A stretch of 64,000 nucleotides of DNA, from contig PAPM01000037.1 in the NCBI GenBank assembly GCA_002708905.1, positions 62,001-126,000 on the forward strand. Direction: 5' to 3'. Positions 16,557 through 25,055 of the stretch are shown here, in pieces (the stretch's first letter is position 1; each line of letters begins with the position of its first letter). The translations under genes and the position numbers were made by a program. The notes below the pieces were generated by a model that was not told the DNA's origin, searched no databases, and saw only the letters and a program-made list of their open reading frames with translations. This DNA is from Pseudomonadales bacterium. GTDB lineage: Bacteria > Pseudomonadota > Gammaproteobacteria > Pseudomonadales > Ketobacteraceae.

Positions 16557-17996
16557 TCAGTTCAATATCCGGCAGAACCACAGGCTCCAGCCACTGAGTC
16601 CGGCACAGGGATCGGCCGGTGGTGGTGGAGGCGGCGGTGGTGGCGGTGTTGAGTCGTCATCACAATTGCCGCTGAAGCAATCATAGGTATTGCCGAAACC
16701 GATCACGCCGTTGCAATGCATGATTTCAGAATACGAGCCGCCGCCACAGCTGCCGTTCGCATAGGTGGCGGTGTTGTACTCCATGTCCTCGGCCTGGCGG
16801 GTTTCGTTGTTGACCTTGATGTAGTCGAGGATGACATCGTTGGCCGAGTTGTCATTATCGAACTGTACCTGAATGTCACCGGTGGCCGTGCCGGAATAGA
16901 CATAGTTACGGGGCGAGGTCGACAGATTCCAGCCGGCAACCACGTTTCCGCCAATACGCAGATTAATATGCTCGCTGCCGGAAACACCTGAAGCGCGTAC
17001 TGTAATGCTACCCGTGCCGCCGGCGGGGGGTGGCGGGGTTGTGGTGCTGGTGTAATTCTTCAGCCAGGTCAATGCCGGACGTTCCCGACCATCAGAATAC
17101 ATCAGGCCAGAGTTCGTCATCCAGGTCAGCCCCTGCACATAGCCCCAGATCGTCACCCCGGCGACACTGGAATGCTCCCAAACGATGGGGAACTTTTCGC
17201 GATACTGGGCCAGTTGGGCTGAATCATTGGCGTCGATATCCCATTCCGAGATATAGACCGGCAAGCCCGCCTGGGCGATGTAATCGAGGTTACCTTTGAG
17301 CGTCGCAGCGGAATAGTTGATCAGGCTGAATGAGTGCGATTGCAGACCCACACCATCAATCAGACCACGGGCCTTAAGAATATTAACGATTTCACGATAA
17401 CGCGTCGCGGCATTGCGATCGTTGATGATGCCATAGTCGTTCAGCAATAACTTGGAGTTTGGGCAATACTGGCGCGCCCACTGAAATGTGCGCACGATCC
17501 AGTCCCAGCCAGTGCTGCCACTGCCACCCAGACCCCAGCGGGCATTGGAAGGCGCATGCAAGGGTTCATTCACCACATCAATCATGTCCATATTCGGGTA
17601 GCGGCGACAGGTATCGCGAATCAGCTCTTCCACTTCCTGGGCGCGAGCTGAATCTGACAGGCCGCCCAACCAACGGGGTTCCTGGTTACCCCAGACAAAA
17701 GTATGGTGTTTGAAAGGCAGTCCTCTTGATTTGGCAAAATTGTAGGCCTGATCGAGCTTGCTCCAGTTATAGCTGTCGCGATTGGGTTCCACGGATTCCC
17801 ATTTACCGGAGTTTTCCGGTGTTACCTGGTTCCAGTACTGGGTGTAATTGGTGGTGCTGGAATCCACAATGTTGCCCAGGAATTTTTGCTCAGCCGCTTC
17901 GGCTTGAACGCCGACCATGGCCGTTATGCCTAGCACAATGGGAATTACAAACTTCCGTGTTGGATTCGGAAGGACTGACGAGAGTATTGTTTTCAT
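16557..17996 (-). CDS. Secreted endo-1,4-beta-xylanase, GH10 with C-terminal CBM60/36-like module
   Basis: The start at ATG 17996 (MKTILSSVLP) gives 479 residues with a signal peptide ending near Ala33-Ala35; the upstream extension to 18077 lacks support. The GH10 barrel spans about 37-315, with acid/base Glu144 (VVNEPLH) and nucleophile Glu251 (ISEWDID). A TTTPPPP linker leads to a beta-sandwich module (about 328-430) starting 'GSITVRASGVSGSEHINLRI' with a run of Asp/Asn ('FDNDNSANDVILDYI'), as in calcium-dependent xylan-binding CBM60/CBM36 domains. After a second linker of ten consecutive prolines comes an 18-residue tail with two Cys and two Trp. The enzyme would cut xylan outside the cell. 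It is divergent from a secreted SGNH hydrolase. Confidence 0.92.
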   Translation of the reverse strand: MKTILSSVLPNPTRKFVIPIVLGITAMVGVQAEAAEQKFLGNIVDSSTTNYTQYWNQVTPENSGKWESVEPNRDSYNWSKLDQAYNFAKSRGLPFKHHTFVWGNQEPRWLGGLSDSARAQEVEELIRDTCRRYPNMDMIDVVNEPLHAPSNARWGLGGSGSTGWDWIVRTFQWARQYCPNSKLLLNDYGIINDRNAATRYREIVNILKARGLIDGVGLQSHSFSLINYSAATLKGNLDYIAQAGLPVYISEWDIDANDSAQLAQYREKFPIVWEHSSVAGVTIWGYVQGLTWMTNSGLMYSDGRERPALTWLKNYTSTTTPPPPAGGTGSITVRASGVSGSEHINLRIGGNVVAGWNLSTSPRNYVYSGTATGDIQVQFDNDNSANDVILDYIKVNNETRQAEDMEYNTATYANGSCGGGSYSEIMHCNGVIGFGNTYDCFSGNCDDDSTPPPPPPPPPPADPCAGLSGWSLWFCRILN

Positions 17997-18499
17997 TTTG
18001 TCGATCCTGAATATAGATTCTTGTTTTGACTGGCAGACGCCAAACGTAAACATCCTGGGTTCTTCGACTCGCACCAACTTTGGAGTCGACAGTTAATTAC
18101 CGACTCACCATCTCCCTAAGGCTCGTAACACAGTTTTTTCATGTGTTATTTTCTTCGAGCATTCTTAATAGCGTGGTAACCGATATATAACAAACTGCGA
18201 ATAACCTAATGTGAGCGATCGGCATGGCTCGCTGACCTATTTGTGGCGCTTCTTCACTAGGCCTCTACAGAGTGGCCGGTTTGATATGTGTTATGGCCTC
18301 TTTCCTTTCATGTTTCCCTCGTTCCAGCGAATTCCTGCCTGGGAATTATGCCAAGCGCCAAATTGTGTGCTATTACTGAATTGTCTACTTTTTAACCAGT
18401 AGGCGATCGAGCAGCATACTGTGCTCACTGCAAGTCTCCATAACTGAACTGACATCTTTTGGGTGCGGTCACTTATAAAAGTATCAAGGAGAATCCCAA
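17997..18499. promoter_or_regulatory. 503-bp divergent control region of xylanase and SGNH hydrolase genes
   Basis: On the minus strand TTGTTA (18193-18188) and TATTAA (18170-18165), spaced by 17 bases, form a good sigma-70 candidate for the xylanase, with a start near 18158. Directly at that start lies a nested inverted repeat (18121-18160): outer arms GCTCG/CGAGC, inner arms TAACACA/TGTGTTA. It could be an operator or a 5'-UTR hairpin; the UTR would be about 160 bases. On the plus side AAGGAG at 18486-18491 serves the hydrolase start. No convincing plus-strand promoter was found in the rest. Confidence 0.5.
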
Positions 18500-19333
18500 G
18501 TGAATCTGAATACTCGCTTCATTCGATATTGTGTTTTACTCATCGCGTCCATGTTCGCCAGTGGTACCTACGCTTTTCATTTTTCCCTCTTGCCGGAAAA
18601 ACCGCTCATCCTGATCGGCGCCTCCTATGCCAACGGAAATACACCGTTGCAGCAGGATTTGCAGGGCCCGCTGTTTGGTATTTCAGTGGGAGCCGGTGAC
18701 TATGTCGACCTGGGTATGGCGCTGACGCGCTATGGTGCAAAGGTACGTAATGAAGGCCAGGCGGGTGCCACCACGTTCAGCCGAATCACCTGCAACCCTG
18801 TATGTGGTACCGCCACTTGGGACAGCTATTCCACCCAACTGCAACGGGCGTTACGGCGGGTAACCATCTTCGGTGCCAATGGTCCGGCCGGATATAATGC
18901 AGATTATGTCATCATCAGTCTCAGCAACGATTGCCTGCACTCTGATTCCTTTGGTTTGGACCAGGCATTAACCAGCCCGTGCTCCCTGGCTGAGCAATAC
19001 GCCGCCCTGGACCGAGTGATTGTACTGGGACAGGAAGTGCTGGATCTGGGGATGACGCCGGTGTTCGCCCGGTATCCCAGCGCTGATGATCTGGATCTGC
19101 CGTTGTTTGCCCAGCTTTCCGGGCTTATCTGGGCCATGACCAATGAGCAATACGATGCGTTCGGTGAGCTGTATGCAGCCAGAATCCGTCAGGAACTGCC
19201 GGACGCTATTTTGGTTAACGCGTGGAAACACTTTACCCACAGAGGAGACGGTGTTCACCCAGATGAAGCCACCGTGACCCGGGCGGCCTATCAGATCCTG
19301 CGCGCCATTTATTGGAATCAAAAGCAGCAATAA
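18500..19333 (+). CDS. Secreted SGNH/GDSL-family hydrolase, possible carbohydrate esterase
   Basis: The 277-residue protein starts at GTG 18500, nine bases after AAGGAG. A signal peptide is visible (cleavage after about Ala25, 'GTYA'). SGNH blocks can be placed: nucleophile Ser42 in 'LIGASYANG', Gly/Asn of blocks II and III ('NEGQAGAT' near 84-91, Asn143 in 'SLSNDC') and the Asp-x-x-His dyad Asp250/His253 ('GDGVHPDE'). The spacing fits an active esterase. Paired divergently with a xylanase, an acetyl-xylan or similar esterase is attractive, but many SGNH enzymes act on lipids, so the substrate remains open. Confidence 0.75.
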   Translation: MNLNTRFIRYCVLLIASMFASGTYAFHFSLLPEKPLILIGASYANGNTPLQQDLQGPLFGISVGAGDYVDLGMALTRYGAKVRNEGQAGATTFSRITCNPVCGTATWDSYSTQLQRALRRVTIFGANGPAGYNADYVIISLSNDCLHSDSFGLDQALTSPCSLAEQYAALDRVIVLGQEVLDLGMTPVFARYPSADDLDLPLFAQLSGLIWAMTNEQYDAFGELYAARIRQELPDAILVNAWKHFTHRGDGVHPDEATVTRAAYQILRAIYWNQKQQ

Positions 19334-19342
19334 AACCATCCC

Positions 19343-19378
19343 GTTACCGTGCTGGCGGATGTGGCCAGCACGGGTAAC
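19343..19378. terminator. Bidirectional hairpin between convergent genes
   Basis: GTTACC-GTGCTGGC (19343-19356) pairs with GCCAGCAC-GGGTAAC (19364-19378) with a single bulged base and a 7-base loop. It occupies the 50-bp gap between two converging stops, the expected place for a shared terminator. T-runs are weak on both sides. Confidence 0.6.
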
Positions 19379-19383
19379 CACAC

Positions 19384-21375
19384 CTATCCATCATCCCCAT
19401 CAGCAGGGTAATTCTGGTAAATCCCATAACCCAGATAGTCCTGAACCCGCTTTAGTGCCTCGCGGTATTCCTTGTAGCCTTCTGCCGGGATGGAGTCGGT
19501 TTTGGTCTGGTAGTGGTAGTGAAGCTTCAGTACCTTGTCAGACGCTGCGAATGTCGCCTTATAGCGGAAGGTAAAGAACGGGTTGTCTTCCTTGAAGTTC
19601 TGATTGTCGAAGCTCCAGTTATCCGTTTCAAACTCGATCAGAATGGTCTGGTCCAGCCGGTGGGGATAGGTCAGGTAGAGTGGGTCCTTGCGTGCGGGTT
19701 CGCTGGGCACGTCCAGATAAGAACTGAGGCCATTGGGATAAAAGTCGGCGGTGAAGCGTTGGTTGTCCTTGTCGTCATACCAGAAGTTCGGGATCTGGTA
19801 CTGCTCACTGATTTTCAGTTGATTGAATTGCTCGTCGTCCTGTGTGGTCAGGTTCTGGCTGGAGAAGATGTCGGGATAGTAATACTGAAAAAATTCCACG
19901 TATTCTTTCTGCAGCTTGGTTTGTCCAATGCCGGCGATTCGGTTGCGCTGCCGTTCCGCATTCCAGCCCATGTAGACGCTGCTGGAAGTGAAGGTGATGG
20001 GCTTGCTGGTGTCCTTACTCAAAATGAAGTGATCGTTAATATTGATCCCGTGTCGACGGTTCATGGAATCCATGTCCTGCAATTGGCGGTTGCCCGCTTT
20101 CAATACCAGCGCTGTGCCGAAATCCGGCTGGTGTATGGAATCGATGGAGCCGAATTGATAAGTGCGGGTGGGATCGAGCCACCACCTGCGGCTTTGGTGT
20201 TCCACTAAGGTGATGACATGGTTGAAGGCCTGAGTGGAGGGCAGGTGCTCGGTTAAAGCGTCTTCGAGTTCGGTGTTCACCAGCGCCGGGTGCGCGTTGA
20301 TGCCCAGTTTTTTCAGCAGGGTAATGAACAGCACGGTTTTGTCTTTGCAGTCGCCGTAGCGGCGTTGCAGAGTTTCATAGGCCGGCGATGGCCGGTGTGA
20401 ATTCTCCCCCAGCTCAATACCCAGGTAGCGGATCTCATCCTGCACAAAGCGCAGGGCTTTGCTGATTTTCTGGATGTCGGAATCGCTACTGCTTTCGATG
20501 TCGGCGGCAATCTGGTCCAGCTCCTCGTTGCTCTGCCAGGCGTCTTGGTAGAGGCCGGTGCCCCACTTTACCACTTCATCCCAGGATTCCAGCTCACTGA
20601 AGCTGATCTCGCCCCAGGGGATATACCAGCCGGGGGTGTTGTCTTCCTCCGCCAGCGCAGCGATGTTGTGGTCGGTGAGGCGGTATTCCATGCCCGTTGC
20701 CGTTTTGGTTTGTTGAACGCGCAGCTTTGAACGGGTGACTTTGTGGTGGAGCGGCTTGGGTTTTTCCCACAATACCCTTAGTTGGAAAGCGCCTACCGGC
20801 ACGGACCAGCTCAGGCTGTGCTTGAATGCGAACAGGTCCTGATACACCGGGTTGGAGCCGATGCGGCTGAAGCTGTATTCAATGGTATCGCCCACGCGGA
20901 CATCGTCGAGAATAATGTTGAGGGTGTGTTGGCCGCTGTAGATAAGGCGTTCCAGTTCCTCTTCCCGCTGCAGGATCTTCATGCGGGCGCTGTTGATTTT
21001 GTCGATGGCTTTGCCTTTTCGAATGATTCTGAGTGCATGCAGTTGTAAAGCCTGATAGGACGGATCGTAGCTGATATTGATCTGAGAGTTTTCCGTGACA
21101 CCGTTCTGATTGACGATGTGCTCAGCATAATGCTGGTAGGTGTGAAGAGGTTGCTTGTCGCAGGCGCGAACCTGCACATCCAGGATCAGGTAATGGGTTC
21201 CATTCTGTATGTCCGAGGCAGGATATTGAATCGTTTTGGGTATGGACAGGGGGGTTACCCAGGTCGGCTCGTTACTGATTTCTATGTCGTTGGCCAGAGC
21301 GCTGGGAGCGGGCAGTAAAATGGCGAGACCCAACACCAGCAGTCCGTAAAGGACAGATAAATTATGGGTGATCAT
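19384..21375 (-). CDS. Periplasmic DUF3857/transglutaminase-like protein
   Basis: The 663-residue protein has a signal peptide (cleavage after about Ala28, 'SALA'). It then has a DUF3857 beta domain (about 60-240) and a transglutaminase/cysteine-protease-like core with all three catalytic residues visible: Cys in 'YGDCKDKTVLFITLLKK', His in 'AFNHVITLV' and Asp in 'RRWWLDPTRT'. The C-terminal ~200 residues form another beta-rich domain, the usual DUF3857 architecture. The substrate of these proteins is unknown; a role in cell-envelope peptide or protein processing is generally supposed. It lies downstream of a DUF2059-like gene on the same strand with a 78-bp gap. Confidence 0.85.
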   Translation of the reverse strand: MITHNLSVLYGLLVLGLAILLPAPSALANDIEISNEPTWVTPLSIPKTIQYPASDIQNGTHYLILDVQVRACDKQPLHTYQHYAEHIVNQNGVTENSQINISYDPSYQALQLHALRIIRKGKAIDKINSARMKILQREEELERLIYSGQHTLNIILDDVRVGDTIEYSFSRIGSNPVYQDLFAFKHSLSWSVPVGAFQLRVLWEKPKPLHHKVTRSKLRVQQTKTATGMEYRLTDHNIAALAEEDNTPGWYIPWGEISFSELESWDEVVKWGTGLYQDAWQSNEELDQIAADIESSSDSDIQKISKALRFVQDEIRYLGIELGENSHRPSPAYETLQRRYGDCKDKTVLFITLLKKLGINAHPALVNTELEDALTEHLPSTQAFNHVITLVEHQSRRWWLDPTRTYQFGSIDSIHQPDFGTALVLKAGNRQLQDMDSMNRRHGININDHFILSKDTSKPITFTSSSVYMGWNAERQRNRIAGIGQTKLQKEYVEFFQYYYPDIFSSQNLTTQDDEQFNQLKISEQYQIPNFWYDDKDNQRFTADFYPNGLSSYLDVPSEPARKDPLYLTYPHRLDQTILIEFETDNWSFDNQNFKEDNPFFTFRYKATFAASDKVLKLHYHYQTKTDSIPAEGYKEYREALKRVQDYLGYGIYQNYPADGDDG

Positions 21376-21453
21376 GATGTCCAGTATTTAATGGTGATGC
21401 AATGAACTCAATTCAGTGTAGTTCAGGCAACGGGTTCGGGTTTGTCGAACTGG

Positions 21454-22278
21454 TTATTTGGCAGCACTGGCGTTGTTGGCCTTCATAACCTCAGGAACCC
21501 GCACCGCAACCGTTTGCACCGTATAGTCCAGTGAGGCACGCAGGGCGCTGAACAGCTTCTTGCCGGACTGGCTGTCGGCGAATTCCAGGAATTCTTTGAT
21601 GGTCTCGTCGCTGACGGTCTCCAGCGCGACAGTTTGCTGTAGTAGCAGCTGCTCGGAGATCTTGTCCGCCATCATGCCGCGGGTGGCGGCAAAGCTGTTG
21701 CGGACCTGATGAAAACTTTGTGTCTGGTTGGGCGCAATCATGGTACCCAGGCCGGTCATAAAGGCTGCCTGCACGTTCACCATCATATCCAGCGCGATGT
21801 CATTGGCCTGGGTGGAGGCGGACATGTGTTGCAGTAGCTGCAGCCGTTCCGGTGATGCCTGGGCTTTCTGGCTGGCCAGCACTTCCCCCATTTTTTTAAC
21901 GGTTTCCGGCTTGGTGGCGTGCTTGTGGGCACCGATCAGGGCTTTGGCATTGTCGCTGCGATACCACTGCATGGCATCCAGCAGGGTGGGCACATCCAGT
22001 CGCTTGGTGAGGTCCGCCGCCAGGATGGCCAGCATTTCGTTGGGGTCGAAAACGGAGGCCAGGGATTGCAGCAAAGGGCTGACGAATGCGCTGGTGGGAG
22101 CACTACTGGAACCGGCGGTCTTGCTTAATGCTGCCGGAATTTGCTGGATGTGCTTGTCCAGTCCGGTGGCCGAGATCAGTTGCTGAACCTGGCTTAGGTC
22201 GGGTTTGCTCTGCTCCGCCCAGGCGACAACGCTGGAGCACAGTAGCGTGATGATAATCAGCACTTGGCGCATAAACAT
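21454..22278 (-). CDS. Secreted DUF2059-like protein
   Basis: The 274-residue protein has an N-terminal signal peptide (MFMRQVLIIITLLCSSVVAWA, 21 residues). The rest is alpha-helical and Ala/Leu/Gln-rich, with repeated helix pairs of the DUF2059 kind ('LLDAMQWYRSDNAKALIGAH' and 'IKEFLEFADSQSGKKLFSAL', the typical 'F..S..G.k' pattern). The protein is expected in the periplasm; the family has no known function. It starts 3 bases after the stop of the upstream DsbA-fold gene and is probably cotranscribed with it. Confidence 0.7.
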   Translation of the reverse strand: MFMRQVLIIITLLCSSVVAWAEQSKPDLSQVQQLISATGLDKHIQQIPAALSKTAGSSSAPTSAFVSPLLQSLASVFDPNEMLAILAADLTKRLDVPTLLDAMQWYRSDNAKALIGAHKHATKPETVKKMGEVLASQKAQASPERLQLLQHMSASTQANDIALDMMVNVQAAFMTGLGTMIAPNQTQSFHQVRNSFAATRGMMADKISEQLLLQQTVALETVSDETIKEFLEFADSQSGKKLFSALRASLDYTVQTVAVRVPEVMKANNASAAK

Positions 22279-22281
22279 TTC

Positions 22282-23610
22282 CTAATTTCCGTTTTTGGTT
22301 CCCGCCAGCACTTCTTTCTCCAGAGCCCACAGGCGGTCTTGCCCCCACAGGACCAGGTGACCGTATTTGAAGGCCGGCACACCCCACAGGCCCAGCTTGC
22401 CCAGCTCATCCCGGTTGCGTTCCGCCGGTTTGCGCCAGCTGTCGGTACCCAGGCAAGCTTCCGCTTCATTCCAGTCGAGATCAGCTCGCTCCACGATTTT
22501 CTTGAGGTGGGATTTGCGGGTCACATCCAGTCCTTCGGACCAGATGCCGCTCATGACGGAGACCACGTATTCCTTATCCAACCCCTTTTGCTGGGCGAAC
22601 ATAAAGAGTGCCATGGCATTGCCGATGCCGTCGCCAAGGGGATCACAAATCTTGCCGAAAGGCAGGTTGTATTTTTCCGCTTCGCGTTTGGCGTCCTTGA
22701 GGATGTAGTTGCGCTTGGACTTGGGCAGAGCAATGCCGCGGTTGACCATGGGCATCACCGGCTTGGGAATGACCGGTATTTTGTAGAGGTCCGCCAGTTT
22801 GAAGACGCGATCCGCTGCCAGGTAAGAATATGGGCTGCGGAAGGAAAAGTAGAAATCGAGAGTTTTGACCTGCTTTGGGCGGGGCCGCAGGGTGTTGTAG
22901 CTCTGCAGGACATGGCGGTACTGGCGTTGGTAGTCTGCCAGATCCCCTGTGGCCCGGCGCATACCGGGTTTGTTGAGTCGGTCGGCCAGGTGGGCCAGCC
23001 GGTCCAGGCCCCAGTACCATTCGCCACCGTAGTAGAGCATGGCGGAGTTGTAATGGCCACGGGCCAGGAGTTCTGACGTAGCCTGGTTTAACAGCGGGCG
23101 GGCTTCTGTGTCTTTCAGGCTGCCATAACGTTTGGCTGCACTTTGGAATGTGGTGGTACTGCAACCCCACAGGGCCCCGGTAACTTCGGTGACCAGATGC
23201 AGCAGCTTGGGACGATTCTGGTGTTTCAACAGGATGGCGGTGGCTTTGAGGGCATCTTCGTAGCTGGGGGTCTTGGCATCTTCCGGAAATACCAGCTCAT
23301 GCAGTTTCGCCAGGCGTTTGGCATCCTGGAGGGCGTATTGAGCCTGCAAATCCGGGTGGGGCGAGGTCTCCTCCGGCAAATCCAGTACAAACCGGATCTG
23401 CAGGTTGACCTTGAAGTCCTCCAGGAAGCGGGGCATGGCTTGCAACAGCAATAGGGAATAGGGGTCGTTTACCCGATGGTAAAAGATCACCGTATTCAAT
23501 GACGGCAGCAGGCGTCGTTTTACTTCAAACCAGCCCCGGCGCAGATTCCGGGTTTTGGGGCTGGTTGCCATCTTGGCAAACAATGGCATGAGCAGTCGGG
23601 TTAAAGTCAT
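22282..23610 (-). CDS. Tandem DsbA-fold protein, 2-hydroxychromene-2-carboxylate isomerase-like
   Basis: The 442-residue protein contains two thioredoxin/DsbA-fold domains. The N-terminal one runs from about residue 38 ('NTVIFYHRVNDPYSLLLLQA'); the C-terminal one from about 245 ('LDFYFSFRSPYSYLAADRVF') to 'LGLWGVPAFKYGHLVLWGQD', the cis-Pro loop and WG(Q/R)D end of the HCCA isomerase/kappa-GST group. Neither domain has the CxxC of disulfide oxidoreductases, so a glutathione-dependent isomerase or binding role is more likely than dithiol chemistry. There is no signal peptide. This doubled layout is longer than the usual ~200-residue isomerase. The substrate is unknown; no naphthalene-type degradation genes are nearby. 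Confidence 0.75.
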   Translation of the reverse strand: MTLTRLLMPLFAKMATSPKTRNLRRGWFEVKRRLLPSLNTVIFYHRVNDPYSLLLLQAMPRFLEDFKVNLQIRFVLDLPEETSPHPDLQAQYALQDAKRLAKLHELVFPEDAKTPSYEDALKATAILLKHQNRPKLLHLVTEVTGALWGCSTTTFQSAAKRYGSLKDTEARPLLNQATSELLARGHYNSAMLYYGGEWYWGLDRLAHLADRLNKPGMRRATGDLADYQRQYRHVLQSYNTLRPRPKQVKTLDFYFSFRSPYSYLAADRVFKLADLYKIPVIPKPVMPMVNRGIALPKSKRNYILKDAKREAEKYNLPFGKICDPLGDGIGNAMALFMFAQQKGLDKEYVVSVMSGIWSEGLDVTRKSHLKKIVERADLDWNEAEACLGTDSWRKPAERNRDELGKLGLWGVPAFKYGHLVLWGQDRLWALEKEVLAGTKNGN

Positions 23611-23665
23611 AATGTTCTGAAGTGTTCCCCCAGGCTCGCTCCATGCGGCTCTGTGATGTGCAACG

Positions 23666-24994
23666 TTAACGCTCCGCTGTCAGTCGTTTTACAAAAACCT
23701 TTGAATTCCTTTGGTAATTGTACAGGGATTGCCTGTGTTGTGGCAGTTCCGATATGGCTGCACTGCAGAATCCCCGTTCCATAAACCAATGGGCGGTGCG
23801 TGTGGTCAGCACGAACAGGGAATTCAGTCCCAGCATCAGGGCCCGTTGCTCGATGGCTTTCAGCAGCGTGTCACCGCGATTGCCCTGACGGTATTCCGGA
23901 TGCACCACGACACAGGCCAGTTCGCCGCAATGCTCGTTAGGAAACGGATAGAGCGCCGCGCAGGCAATGATCTTGTCATCCCGTTCAATCAGGGTGAAGT
24001 GTTCAATTTCATTTTCCAGCAATTCCCGGGAGCGTCTAACCAGGACACCCTGTTGCTCAAGAGGTTCAATCAATTCCAGCAAACTGGCCACATCGTCCAC
24101 ACCGGCCAGGCGCACTTTTTCGTAGGTTTGCTGGGTAATGAGCGTGCCGGTGCCGTCCAGGGTGAACAGCTCCTGCAGCAGCGCGCCATCATGATGGTAG
24201 CTGATGACATGAGCGCGATTGATGCCTTTGACAACCGCATCGCGGGCACTGATCAGGGTGTAATGAGGCAGGTCCTGGGCGGCAATCAGCGTATTGGCCT
24301 CGGGCACCGTCAACTCGCGAATCAGGTTGCCGTTGGTATCGAGAATGCCTTCGTTGCCGTTGAAATAGATGATCTTGTCCGCCTTCAGTGAGGTGGCGGC
24401 TGCTTCAGCCACTTCTTCCCACAACAGGTTGAAAGATTCTCCGGTGGGGGAGTAACCCAGGGGGGACAGCAGCACCAGATGGCCGTTGTTCAATTGCTGG
24501 TGAATGGCATCGTGGCGTAGCTTGCGGACTTCGCCGCTGTGCTGGTAATCAATACCGTTGTGCACGCCATAGGGCTTGGCCACCACATAATTGCCGGTGG
24601 AGACCACGCTGTTGGCAGGGTTCAGGTGGGCCGCCGCCATGCTCTGTACCAGCTGGCTTTGTACCTGAATCGCGGTGCGGCCAATGGCTTCAGTGACGGC
24701 GTGCAGGCTGTTGAGGTCCGTCACTCTGCGGTGGTATTCAATCTGTATGGGTAGCTGGCTTTCCTGCAGGCGCTGATCAATCTGCGGGCGGGCACCATGC
24801 ACCAGAACCACGCGGATGCCCAGGCTGTGGAGCAGGACCACATCCTGAATCAATTGGGGAAAACGGGGTGCGTCGACGGCTTCGCCGGGAAACGCCACCA
24901 CAAAGGTTTTGCCACGATGCGCATTAATGTAGGGAATGCTGCTACGAAACCCGTTTACGTAAGGGCTGGGTTCCTGTCCCGGGTCAGATTGCAT
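23666..24994 (-). CDS. argA: N-acetylglutamate synthase (amino-acid N-acetyltransferase)
   Basis: The 442-residue enzyme makes N-acetylglutamate from glutamate and acetyl-CoA, the first step of arginine synthesis. The amino-acid-kinase-like regulatory domain spans about 20-290 ('KTFVVAFPGEAVDAPRFPQL', 'RVVLVHGARPQIDQRL'). The GNAT domain occupies the last ~150 residues ('CAALYPFPNEHCGELACVVV' followed by 'HPEYRQGNRGDTLLKAIEQR'). Length and order match proteobacterial ArgA. It is preceded on the same strand by putA with a 61-base gap; both handle glutamate, but co-regulation is not evident. Arginine feedback inhibition is known for the family. Confidence 0.96.
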   Translation of the reverse strand: MQSDPGQEPSPYVNGFRSSIPYINAHRGKTFVVAFPGEAVDAPRFPQLIQDVVLLHSLGIRVVLVHGARPQIDQRLQESQLPIQIEYHRRVTDLNSLHAVTEAIGRTAIQVQSQLVQSMAAAHLNPANSVVSTGNYVVAKPYGVHNGIDYQHSGEVRKLRHDAIHQQLNNGHLVLLSPLGYSPTGESFNLLWEEVAEAAATSLKADKIIYFNGNEGILDTNGNLIRELTVPEANTLIAAQDLPHYTLISARDAVVKGINRAHVISYHHDGALLQELFTLDGTGTLITQQTYEKVRLAGVDDVASLLELIEPLEQQGVLVRRSRELLENEIEHFTLIERDDKIIACAALYPFPNEHCGELACVVVHPEYRQGNRGDTLLKAIEQRALMLGLNSLFVLTTRTAHWFMERGFCSAAISELPQHRQSLYNYQRNSKVFVKRLTAER

Positions 24995-25055
24995 GATGCT
25001 GTTGCGAAGCCTCCGAATATTCAGGGGTTATCTTATCCTTGCGGCGGCCCTGATC

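Noticed and set aside
18500-19381. Antisense reading frame of 137 residues opposite the SGNH hydrolase
   Set aside because: It shadows a gene with a signal peptide, catalytic motifs and a good SD; the antisense frame has no recognisable features.
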